Positions 48,836 through 56,022 of a stretch of DNA of 64,000 nucleotides are shown here, piece by piece; within the stretch, counting starts at the first letter, position 1; the number at the start of each line of letters is the position of its first letter. A program made the position numbers and the translations under genes. The stretch is from Sinimarinibacterium arenosum (GTDB lineage Bacteria > Pseudomonadota > Gammaproteobacteria > Nevskiales > Nevskiaceae), in assembly GCF_005047655.1 (NCBI RefSeq), contig NZ_SUKF01000009.1, positions 1 through 64,000 on the forward strand, read 5' to 3'. A model generated the notes under the pieces. It did no database searches and had not been told where the DNA came from. It saw only the letters and a list, made by a program, of their open reading frames with translations.

Positions 48836-48973
48836 ATGACAACCCTATTTCTAATCGATTTTCTGCTGCCCGTTTTGCTGCTACCGCCACTCAATATTCT
48901 CTGCCTGGCGGTGCTAGCGCTGGCATTGGCGCATCTGGTGCGAGCCGCCAAATCTGGTCGACCGCCATGGTGA
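48836..48973 (+). CDS. Very small hydrophobic membrane peptide
   Basis: 45 residues. MTTLFLIDFLLPVLLLPPLN followed by ILCLAVLALALAHLV and a basic tail RAAKSGRPPW. Strongly hydrophobic with a single spanning helix, like small membrane toxins or stress peptides. GGAATG precedes the start by 6 nt. Too short for most ORF callers, but the composition is clearly non-random. The rest of the 48711-49130 gap holds the palindrome at 48756 and the module at 49075. Confidence 0.45.
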   Translation: MTTLFLIDFLLPVLLLPPLNILCLAVLALALAHLVRAAKSGRPPW

Positions 48974-49074
48974 GCCGCCTGCGGCTCGAATCAACCCGAT
49001 CGCCGTTCGTCGCAGGTGTGGTCCTGTTGTGCGGGCTCTTTGCCCGCCCTGCAGCAATCCTGCGGGCCGGGACG

Positions 49075-49101
49075 GCGGGGCGTGGGCGCGGTTCGTAGGG
49101 T
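49075..49101 (+). promoter_or_regulatory. Recurrent promoter module
   Basis: GCGGGGC 49075-49081, 14 nt, TAGGGT 49096-49101; serves the gene at 49131 (29 nt). Confidence 0.7.
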
Positions 49102-49130
49102 AGGGGAAGGCTCAACTTAAAAGACCACCT

Positions 49131-49997
49131 GTGGACACCACTCCCGCCGTCGCATTCGACTCATCTGAATTCGCAACCCCTTCAGGCGCGGCGCCCCTGC
49201 CCAAGCTCGTTCAGCACTTCATCGACGCATGGCCCCGTTACCTCGCCGCGATTCACGCCGCACAGCGTACCGTCGAGGATCTGAAGCGCGACGCTGAAAG
49301 TATCGGGCAGGATGCGGCGAGGGGCTGGGCGTGGGACCCGATGCAATCCCATACGCTCGATATGCTCGTGGCCGCCGCATTTGCTCAGGTGACTGATCAT
49401 GCGCGCACGGTGTTCTGCGAAGGCTCGTACGACGTGTTGTCGCACGAGAATGCGCACAGTGTCATGCGCCAGTGCGGCGCTTCCGACGATCCGCAAGCTC
49501 CGGACTTTGCTGGATACTGGCGAGCGCTGGAGGCCCGGCTGGGCGCTGGCGAAGGCACCCGGCGGGCGCTGGCCTTGTGCGCCGCCCGCATTCGCAAACA
49601 CTGGAACATCTTCGCGAGTGGTTCGCCGCGGGCGGACCGCTGGGGGTGCGCTCCCAAGATCGAGCGCGATTGTGTGACCTTCGAGACTGGCTACCCAGGA
49701 CTTTCCCGTTGCATCGGCGGCAAGGGCTTTGAACTCCGCGGGTATGAGATCCACAAAATCTCCGCCCCCATTGATGATTTGGGTCGGGTTCTTGGCACCG
49801 CCTTTCCTGCTGCCAAGCTGTGCGCTGAACTTGATGCCCTGCCCACTGGGCACGCGCTCAAACTGCCGTTGCGGCTCATCTCTGGCCGGTGTCAGTGGAC
49901 TTTCCAAACCTCAACGACGCGCCTGCGACTTCCGATGGATCTCGCGCTCCAACTGCGCCAACGCCTGGACGAGTTGGACCCGGAGGAGCCGGCCTAA
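49131..49997 (+). CDS. Unknown paralogous family, copy D
   Basis: 288 residues from GTG 49131. It carries the family blocks LPKLVQHFIDAWPRYLAAI, WDPMQSHTLDMLVAAAFAQV, APDFAGYWRALEARLGAG, APKIERDCVTFE and CQWTFQTSTTRLRLPMDLAL. It lies 30 kb from copy C and 36 kb from copies A/B, with its own promoter module. The Q-x-x-L-x-L-F N-terminus of copies A and B is absent. Function unknown. Confidence 0.65.
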   Translation: MDTTPAVAFDSSEFATPSGAAPLPKLVQHFIDAWPRYLAAIHAAQRTVEDLKRDAESIGQDAARGWAWDPMQSHTLDMLVAAAFAQVTDHARTVFCEGSYDVLSHENAHSVMRQCGASDDPQAPDFAGYWRALEARLGAGEGTRRALALCAARIRKHWNIFASGSPRADRWGCAPKIERDCVTFETGYPGLSRCIGGKGFELRGYEIHKISAPIDDLGRVLGTAFPAAKLCAELDALPTGHALKLPLRLISGRCQWTFQTSTTRLRLPMDLALQLRQRLDELDPEEPA

Positions 49998-50043
49998 CGG
50001 TGCCTGATGGTTGCAGCCGCATCCATAGAGGCGTGTTGCCGAC

Positions 50044-50724
50044 TCACCAGCCCGCGTAGGTCGCACACAAACCTCCCCAGTCTTCCAATGCGTCGGCAGC
50101 CTGCAGGATTTCGATTCCTTCGCTCGCGTGCCAGCCCTTCGGCACACGCACCATCCAGTGCTTGTCCTCGCCTTGGCGATACAGCTGCAGCACCGTGGCG
50201 GTCATTACCTGGCGCACAGGGGGACTCTTTCGATACTCGGAACGCCACCTCGCAAGCACGTCCGGCAACTCGGTGCGGTCCGGGGACTCCCAGTCGAAGC
50301 CTCGCGGACGCAGGTGATAGTGATCGCCACCCGATCCGAAGGGGCGCGTGACACGCTCGAAGAAGGCGTCGAGATCGTACTTCTGAACGACACGCCACAC
50401 ACGCTCACCAAATGCTTGCGGCCAGTCGGAGTACGACTCTGGAATTGTCGCGCCGCAGATAGCGGCCAATGCCCATGCCTCACCGCCATCCATCGCGGGC
50501 ATGCCCTGAATCATGTCGATGAACGTGTAGCGGGGGAACCGACCTCGGGCCATGACCGGCGAAACGCAGGCGTAGCCGGTTAGCGCAACCGCGCGGCGCG
50601 AATGATGGACATAGCAGGACTCGGCTTCCTTGAAGTCGATGATCTCGATGTGCCCATTGCGCGCCGTCAGCGATAGTTCGTCGAGCACGCGCTCGGCTCG
50701 CTGTCGTGCCGTCTCCCTCTGCAT
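50044..50724 (-). CDS. Hypothetical protein, third gene of a minus-strand operon
   Basis: 226 residues. The sequence has Trp/Tyr/His-rich patches (ESCYVHHSRRAVALTGYACVSPVMARGRF; HWMVRVPKGWHASEGIEIL). Downstream of the PemK-like gene with 24 nt between, it is probably co-transcribed. It may be a third component or an unrelated passenger. No known domain. Confidence 0.5.
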   Translation of the reverse strand: MQRETARQRAERVLDELSLTARNGHIEIIDFKEAESCYVHHSRRAVALTGYACVSPVMARGRFPRYTFIDMIQGMPAMDGGEAWALAAICGATIPESYSDWPQAFGERVWRVVQKYDLDAFFERVTRPFGSGGDHYHLRPRGFDWESPDRTELPDVLARWRSEYRKSPPVRQVMTATVLQLYRQGEDKHWMVRVPKGWHASEGIEILQAADALEDWGGLCATYAGW

Positions 50725-50748
50725 CGTCTCTCCTGACTCCCCCGGCCG

Positions 50749-51177
50749 CTACCTGAGCCGCTCGGCAGCGCGTTGCGCTCGCAAGAGGCGTGGCACGCTC
50801 AATGGGTGCAATATCCCAAGCTTTGGCACCGGTCCGTATTGTGGGAAATTTGGCAGTTCGAACCAGTCAGAGTCATACGGCACCAGGACAGACTGGAGCA
50901 AGTCGAACTTGGTATCGCCTGAAAGCCCCGCGCTCTCGAATTCGACGGCATGCCCCGCTCGCGTGATTTCAAACTCGTGGTCGAACAGCCGTTGCCGGTT
51001 GGTGGTGGCGTAGCAGACTTGCACCCGAAATGTCGCTGGTGCGCTGGCCGCAGGCTCAAACACTTTCAGGATGATCGCGGGCCTTGATTTCGGTCCCGGG
51101 GAAGGACTTCGAAGATCCTGCGGGAACTTGCAAAGCACGACATCGCCAGCCGTAGGTTTGGGGTACGGGGATGTCAC
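50749..51177 (-). CDS. PemK/MazF-like toxin
   Basis: 142 residues. The N-terminus follows the PemK/MazF pattern: AGDVVLCKFPQDL then PGPKSRPAIILKVFEPA, and the later strand FRVQVCYATTN. Such toxins are ribosome-independent or -dependent mRNA endonucleases. It is somewhat longer than MazF (about 110), with a basic C-terminal tail RLLRAQRAAERLR. Nine nt downstream of the presumed antitoxin gene. Confidence 0.65.
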   Translation of the reverse strand: MTSPYPKPTAGDVVLCKFPQDLRSPSPGPKSRPAIILKVFEPAASAPATFRVQVCYATTNRQRLFDHEFEITRAGHAVEFESAGLSGDTKFDLLQSVLVPYDSDWFELPNFPQYGPVPKLGILHPLSVPRLLRAQRAAERLR

Positions 51178-51186
51178 CCGTCAGCC

Positions 51187-51465
51187 TCAGTCAATGATCG
51201 AACTGAGGACTGTTCCAGTTTCTTCCTGAGGCACACGAGCCCTGATTGCCACGAGATCCGCCTCAGTCAGCAGATCGAAGTCGGGGTCGTACTGGGGTAA
51301 GGCACGCGGCAGGAAGTACGCCAAAGCCTCGTGCACCAGCTGCGTTTCCGTGAACCCCAATGCCGCAGCTGCCTTGGCCGCCAGCTCCTTCGTGACGCCG
51401 TGGGGCGTGTTCGTTTCGCGCCAGCGCAGAAGGGTTGTCGGCGGTTTGTGGGCAGTGGCAGGCAT
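51187..51465 (-). CDS. Putative antitoxin of the PemK-like pair
   Basis: 92 residues. The N-terminal part (NTPHGVTKELAAKAAAALGFTETQLVHEALAYFL) reads like a ribbon-helix-helix or helical DNA-binding unit; the C-terminus LLTEADLVAIRARVPQEETG is acidic, as in antitoxin tails that wrap their toxin. First gene of the operon, with an AT-rich upstream region (51466-51530, containing TATACT on the minus strand) as its likely promoter and operator. Confidence 0.6.
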   Translation of the reverse strand: MPATAHKPPTTLLRWRETNTPHGVTKELAAKAAAALGFTETQLVHEALAYFLPRALPQYDPDFDLLTEADLVAIRARVPQEETGTVLSSIID

Positions 51466-51568
51466 GACGGCACTCTGTCGTGATCTATCAAAAGTATATC
51501 TGCTATCACTTTGCTATACAACCTGACCTGCCGCCGAAGCGGCCGGAGAGGTTGCACGGGCTGGGATC

Positions 51569-51594
51569 GCGGGGCGCGCGCGCATTGAGAAGGT
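51569..51594 (+). promoter_or_regulatory. Recurrent promoter module, variant
   Basis: GCGGGGC 51569-51575, 13 nt, GAAGGT 51589-51594; serves the gene at 51621 (26 nt). Confidence 0.5.
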
Positions 51595-51620
51595 TGGGGA
51601 AAGCCAACGGAGATAGTGTC

Positions 51621-51938
51621 ATGCCGACCTCACCCCCGGAGTCCCTGTGGACCGTAGAGATGTGGAGCTACCGCACTCGCAGCAAGGTCTCCACGATGTC
51701 GTTTCCGACCGAAGGCAAGGCGCGCTTCGTGACGGAACGCGGCATCCGCAAGTTCGCGCGCATTGTGCCGCGCGCGGTGCTGATCAACCCGCAGGGCGAA
51801 GCCGTTGCGGTGATGACGTCGATGAGTGGCATCTACGCCTGGCTTGAGGCTGCCACTTACCGCGCCTTCCCGGCGTCCCATCAGTTCTGCATGCCCGTGC
51901 CCGCGGTGCCCGTGGCGGAACTGGACGCCGCTGCATAG
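51621..51938 (+). CDS. Hypothetical protein
   Basis: 105 residues from ATG 51621. LWTVEMWSYRTRSKVSTMSFPTEGKARFVTERGIRKFARIVPRAVLINPQGEAVAVM: two strands, a helix and two strands. Not recognised. Its end contains the next promoter module. Confidence 0.55.
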   Translation: MPTSPPESLWTVEMWSYRTRSKVSTMSFPTEGKARFVTERGIRKFARIVPRAVLINPQGEAVAVMTSMSGIYAWLEAATYRAFPASHQFCMPVPAVPVAELDAAA

Positions 51939-51941
51939 GGT
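51915..51941 (+). promoter_or_regulatory. Recurrent promoter module inside a gene end
   Basis: GCGGAAC 51915-51921, 14 nt, TAGGGT 51936-51941, spanning the stop of the gene at 51621; serves the gene at 51970 (28 nt). Confidence 0.65.
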
Positions 51942-51969
51942 GAACTCCTTACTCGAACTCGGACCTGTT

Positions 51970-52269
51970 ATGACTGCCTGCGACGTTTCCGCTCTCGCCC
52001 CGGTTCGGGCGGTGCTGGCCGATGGCACCACCGTGACGCTGCCCAAGGACTGCGGCTGCACCGATCATGCTGGGCCGCATTGGGTCTACATGGATGCGTT
52101 GGCGCAACGTGCGAACGCGAAGCTGCTTGATCCGGTCGGGAAGACACCGCTCCAACAGGTCCTCGGGCAGGCTGGCTTTGCCATCGAGGAGGCGGCGCGG
52201 CTTGAGGATAAGCTACGCATGATGAAGCTCAGAAAAATAGTGCGGCTCTTGCCGCCATCCGTAGGGTAG
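51970..52269 (+). CDS. Hypothetical protein
   Basis: 99 residues from ATG 51970. LPKDCGCTDHAGPHWVYMDALAQRANAKLLDPVGKTPLQQVLGQAGFAIEEAARLEDKLRMM ends in a charged helix. Its 3-prime end contains the promoter module for the SbcD-like gene, 5 nt before that start. Not recognised. Confidence 0.55.
   Translation: MTACDVSALAPVRAVLADGTTVTLPKDCGCTDHAGPHWVYMDALAQRANAKLLDPVGKTPLQQVLGQAGFAIEEAARLEDKLRMMKLRKIVRLLPPSVG
52242..52267 (+). promoter_or_regulatory. Recurrent promoter module, leaderless position
   Basis: GCGGCTC 52242-52248, 13 nt, TAGGGT 52262-52267; the ATG of the SbcD-like gene at 52274 is only 6 nt away, so the transcript may be leaderless. Confidence 0.65.
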
Positions 52270-52273
52270 GGAC

Positions 52274-53368
52274 ATGAAACTCTTGCACACCGCCGATCTG
52301 CAGCTCGGATTGAAGCTGCACTTTCTCCCGCCCGAAACGGCCGCTCGCATGCGCTCGCTTCGCTTTGCCACGCTGCGTCGGATTGCGGAGCTGGCGCGTC
52401 AGGAGCAGGTGGACTGCGTGCTCATTGCCGGCGACGTGCTGGAGGACAACGCGCTCAAGGCCGACACGCTGCAGCAAGCTACCGACGCGCTGGCCTGCTT
52501 CGACGGCATTCCCGTCATCATGATTCCCGGCAACCATGACGCCGGCACGGCCGACTCGGCACTGGCCCGCCTCGAATTGCCCAAGGGCGTCGTGCTCGCG
52601 ACCCGGCGCGAGTCGATCGCGGTCGGCGACGCGGCGGTTTATCCGTGCCCGCTGATGCGCCGCCACGAGATGGACGATCCGACCGCATGGCTGCCGGCGC
52701 GCCAGCCCGGTGAAGGCATTCGCATCGCGATGGCCCACGGCGGCGTCATCAACTTCGCGCAGAATGCGGATTCCGAGACGCCAAATCTCATCGACGCCAA
52801 TGCGATCGTCGCCAAGGGGTTTGACTATGTGGCGATGGGCGACTGGCACGGGACGTTCCGATACAACGACCGCGTGTGGTACTCCGGCGCCCACGAGGCG
52901 ACCCGTCACAAGGAGGTTGACCCCGGCAACGTCCTGCTGGTCGAGATTGCCGCCCCCGGTGCGGTCCCGGTGGTTACGCCTGTGCCCGTTGCGTCGGCGC
53001 GCTGGATCTCCCGCGCCATCGAGTTCACGGACGATGCGCAGGTGGAGGAACTGGGCGCGTGGTTCGGCGCCTTGCCGGAGCGCTCGCACACGCTGGTAGC
53101 CCTGTCTCTGAGTGGCGCGCTGACTTTGGGGGCTCGCGATGCGCTGGATGTCCTTCTCGCGGACAACGCCGAGCGGCTGGCGTATCTGCGCCATGACGCC
53201 CACAAAGTGTTCGCACAGCCAACGGAGGCCGACCTTGCCGCCATGAATGGCGAAAGCTTCATGGCTGCGGCGCTGGCGCGTCTTCAGGGGAGTGCCGACG
53301 ACGCGGCGCCGGATGCGCTGCGCTTGATGTACCGACTGCAACAGGAGGCCGCCAATGCGTCTGTCTGA
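52274..53368 (+). CDS. sbcD-like: SbcD/YhaO-like nuclease subunit
   Basis: 364 residues. Calcineurin-type metallophosphoesterase motifs: LHTADLQLG (D-x-Q, a known variant of D-x-H), AGDVLEDNALK, PGNHDAG and MAHGGV, then VAMGDWHG. With its partner ATPase it would process DNA ends and hairpins. Length is typical. The partner gene begins 14 nt before its stop. Part of a replication or repair cassette with the RecG-like helicase further on. Confidence 0.8.
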   Translation: MKLLHTADLQLGLKLHFLPPETAARMRSLRFATLRRIAELARQEQVDCVLIAGDVLEDNALKADTLQQATDALACFDGIPVIMIPGNHDAGTADSALARLELPKGVVLATRRESIAVGDAAVYPCPLMRRHEMDDPTAWLPARQPGEGIRIAMAHGGVINFAQNADSETPNLIDANAIVAKGFDYVAMGDWHGTFRYNDRVWYSGAHEATRHKEVDPGNVLLVEIAAPGAVPVVTPVPVASARWISRAIEFTDDAQVEELGAWFGALPERSHTLVALSLSGALTLGARDALDVLLADNAERLAYLRHDAHKVFAQPTEADLAAMNGESFMAAALARLQGSADDAAPDALRLMYRLQQEAANASV

Positions 53369-55991
53369 AATCGAGGCGCGTGACTGGCGCGGGTTGAGCG
53401 CGTCGCTGACCGACTTGTCGCCGCGTCTCAATCTGGTGCTTGGCCCCAACGAGGCCGGCAAGAGCCGCCTGTTCCAGGCGCTGCAATACGCCTTCTTCGA
53501 GGGGTACCGCGGTAACGCACAGCACAAAGCTGCACTGCAAACGTGGGATACCTCACAGGCGCCGTTTACGCGCGTGGCCTTCGAGGTGAACGGTGTCGCC
53601 TACGAGATTCAGAAGCAGTACCTGAAAGGGCCCTTCGCGCAGTTGTCCGGTGGCGGCGCGACGCTCAAGGGCGAGGACGCCGAAACTCGCCTGCGTGAAC
53701 TGCTCGGGACGCGCCCTGGGTCAACTCGTGGCGCTGACGTCGCGGATCAGGGCATCTGGCCCATGCTGATGGTCGGGCAGGGACACTCGCGGACTCCCCT
53801 GAACGATCACATCAACGAAGACGGCAAATCACGACTGCAATCCCGACTGTCGGATGAGATTGGCGTGGCTGCGATCGGAGAGACAGGTCAACGCTTGCTG
53901 GAACTCGCCGAACGCGAGTATGGGCGCTACTTCACGGCGACCGGGCAAACCGGCAAGACCCTCACGGCGGCGCTGGCTCGCGTCGAGAAGGCTGCGGCGG
54001 CGCTCACGGCAGCCGAGGCCGCACTCCTGCAGCAGCAGGCGATTTCCACTGACCTGGAGGGCGCGCAGGAAGAACTGAAGACTCTGTCTCGCCGGCTGAA
54101 CGATGCCAATGATCGCGCTGCTGAGGCTGAACGCAAGGCACAGGCCGCCACGCAGTTGCAGGGGACGATTCAGTTGCGTACTGCTGAGCTGCACAGTGCA
54201 ACGACTGAGGAACGTTCGGCGGAACTGGCGCTTGCCCGACGCACCGAACAGGCCGGTGCGCTCGCTGAATTGGAAGCGAAACACCGCGCCGAGACCGAAC
54301 AGCTGCACGTGGCCCAGGCCACTGCAACCCAGTTGGCGACGGACTATGACCGGGCTGTGCAGCAGTATGGCGCCGCGCGGGACGCCTTGGTCGCGGCGAA
54401 GGACGCACTGGCCGCAGCAGAGACGCACCAGCGGCGCAGTCAGATCGCCACCACCATTGAGCAGCGCCGCAAGCAGCTGTTGGACGTGACGAATGCAGGG
54501 CGCCGTGTAGCGGCGGCGGCAGTGGCGTTGAACAAACTGCCGGCGCTGACGCCTGCGGCGATCGCCAAGCTGCGTGCGCTGCACACCGCCGTCTTGACGG
54601 CACGCGCGCGCGTGACCGGCGCTGCGGTTGCCGTGTCGGTGACGGCACTGCGCTCGATCGCGATCGACGGAGCCATGCTGGCTTCCGGGCAGCGCGTAGA
54701 CATCGAGGTCATTGAAAACCGCAGCATCGCCATCGGCGACGTTGCGACGATCGCGATTGAGCCGAGCCGGGGGGAACTGGGGGCGCTGCGTGATGCACTG
54801 CAGGATGCGGAGGACGCACTGAGCGCCGCGCTGGCCCCGTTCGGCCTGCCGAACCTCGCTGCCGCCGAATCGGCCTTTGTGGCGCGCGGCGATGCTGATG
54901 CGGAACTGCGAACCGCCCGTGAGTTGAGTGCCGCTGCAGGTTCATCCTCCGAGGCAGAGCTGGAAGCACAGATCACCGCGCTGTCAGCGGAACTGGCTGA
55001 CCTGGGCGTTGGGCTGGACGCCGCGCCCGACGTCGTTGGGCTCACCGCTGCTGCCCGCGCTGCTGAAATCGAGGTCGAGGCAGCACGGGAGGCTCAGCAG
55101 GTGGCCCGCGACGCGCAGGTGGGTGGGAACGCTCGCCGCGATGCGCTGGTTGCCAGTGTCGGGGGTCTCGCCGGTCAGATCGCCACCGCGAAAGAAAGTT
55201 TGGCCTCCGCGCAGAGTGCCGAGGCGCTGGAAGCGGCCGTTGCCTCGACCCGCGACGCACGGACGAGCGCGCAAGAGGCCCTGAAGCGTGCGCAGGACGC
55301 GTTCGCAGAGGCCGGTGGTGCGGATATCCAATCCAGCGCCGAGCAGGCGCGGCAGGCGGCAGATCAGATGGCACTGCGAGAGCGGACCACGCGCGAGCGC
55401 TGCCAGCGGCTGCAAGGCGAGCTTCGCATCACGCTGGCCAATGCGCCCTTTGAAACCGTGCAGGATGCCAAGGCAGAAAGTGACCTCGCCCAGGCCGAGT
55501 ATGGTCGGCTGATGCGTCAGGCCGCGGCGGCAAAGCTGCTGCGCACGACCATCGTTGAAGAGCGCCGGAAGGTGGTTGACCAGTTGACGGCCCCGGTGAT
55601 CCAGCGAATCCGCCCGTACCTGTCTGACCTGTTTCCGGGATCGACTCTTTCGACGGGCGAGAACCTGGAGTTCACCGGCTTGCTCTCGGGCAATGTCGCT
55701 GAGCCGTTCGCCGATCTGTCGGGGGGTGCGCAGGAGCAGCTGTCGCTGCTGACCCGGATCGGTCTGGCCGAGGTATTGGCCGGCGGGGGGACGCTGCCGC
55801 TGGTGCTGGATGACGCGCTGGTGAACACCGACGTGGAGCGCATCGCCCGTATTCAGAAAGCGCTCTACCGTGCGGCGCAGGGTGGGCTGCAGGTGCTGCT
55901 GTTCAGCTGTCATGACGTGCTGTTTGATTCCCTTGGTGCGGATCGCGTAATCACGCTGGCGACGCAGCGGCGGCGCAGTGCCGCGCCGTAG
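53355..55991 (+). CDS. sbcC-like: SbcC/YhaN-like SMC-type ATPase
   Basis: 878 residues. Walker A GPNEAGKS near residue 31; two long Ala/Gln/Glu-rich coiled-coil arms; ABC signature LSGGAQEQ and Walker B LVLDDALVNTD near residues 790-820; and the terminal LLFSCHDVL switch region. There is no C-x-x-C zinc hook in the coiled coil, which fits YhaN-type relatives better than E. coli SbcC (about 1050 residues). Its last 220 bp are duplicated 2.48 kb downstream. Confidence 0.8.
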   Translation: MRLSEIEARDWRGLSASLTDLSPRLNLVLGPNEAGKSRLFQALQYAFFEGYRGNAQHKAALQTWDTSQAPFTRVAFEVNGVAYEIQKQYLKGPFAQLSGGGATLKGEDAETRLRELLGTRPGSTRGADVADQGIWPMLMVGQGHSRTPLNDHINEDGKSRLQSRLSDEIGVAAIGETGQRLLELAEREYGRYFTATGQTGKTLTAALARVEKAAAALTAAEAALLQQQAISTDLEGAQEELKTLSRRLNDANDRAAEAERKAQAATQLQGTIQLRTAELHSATTEERSAELALARRTEQAGALAELEAKHRAETEQLHVAQATATQLATDYDRAVQQYGAARDALVAAKDALAAAETHQRRSQIATTIEQRRKQLLDVTNAGRRVAAAAVALNKLPALTPAAIAKLRALHTAVLTARARVTGAAVAVSVTALRSIAIDGAMLASGQRVDIEVIENRSIAIGDVATIAIEPSRGELGALRDALQDAEDALSAALAPFGLPNLAAAESAFVARGDADAELRTARELSAAAGSSSEAELEAQITALSAELADLGVGLDAAPDVVGLTAAARAAEIEVEAAREAQQVARDAQVGGNARRDALVASVGGLAGQIATAKESLASAQSAEALEAAVASTRDARTSAQEALKRAQDAFAEAGGADIQSSAEQARQAADQMALRERTTRERCQRLQGELRITLANAPFETVQDAKAESDLAQAEYGRLMRQAAAAKLLRTTIVEERRKVVDQLTAPVIQRIRPYLSDLFPGSTLSTGENLEFTGLLSGNVAEPFADLSGGAQEQLSLLTRIGLAEVLAGGGTLPLVLDDALVNTDVERIARIQKALYRAAQGGLQVLLFSCHDVLFDSLGADRVITLATQRRRSAAP

Positions 55992-56000
55992 GGGAGGGCC
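55772..56000. repeat. Direct repeat, left copy (sbcC 3-prime end)
   Basis: 229 bp repeated at 58252-58480 with 6 differences (about 97 percent identity). It starts GGTATTGGCC and ends GGGGAGGGCC, so it spans the last 73 codons and the stop of the sbcC-like gene plus 9 nt. Confidence 0.9.
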
Positions 56001-56022
56001 CCAACGAGGGAGGACTGATTGA

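Noticed and set aside
52229-53527. 432-residue minus-strand ORF
   Set aside because: Reverse shadow of the SbcD-like gene, whose metallophosphoesterase motifs are all in the + frame.
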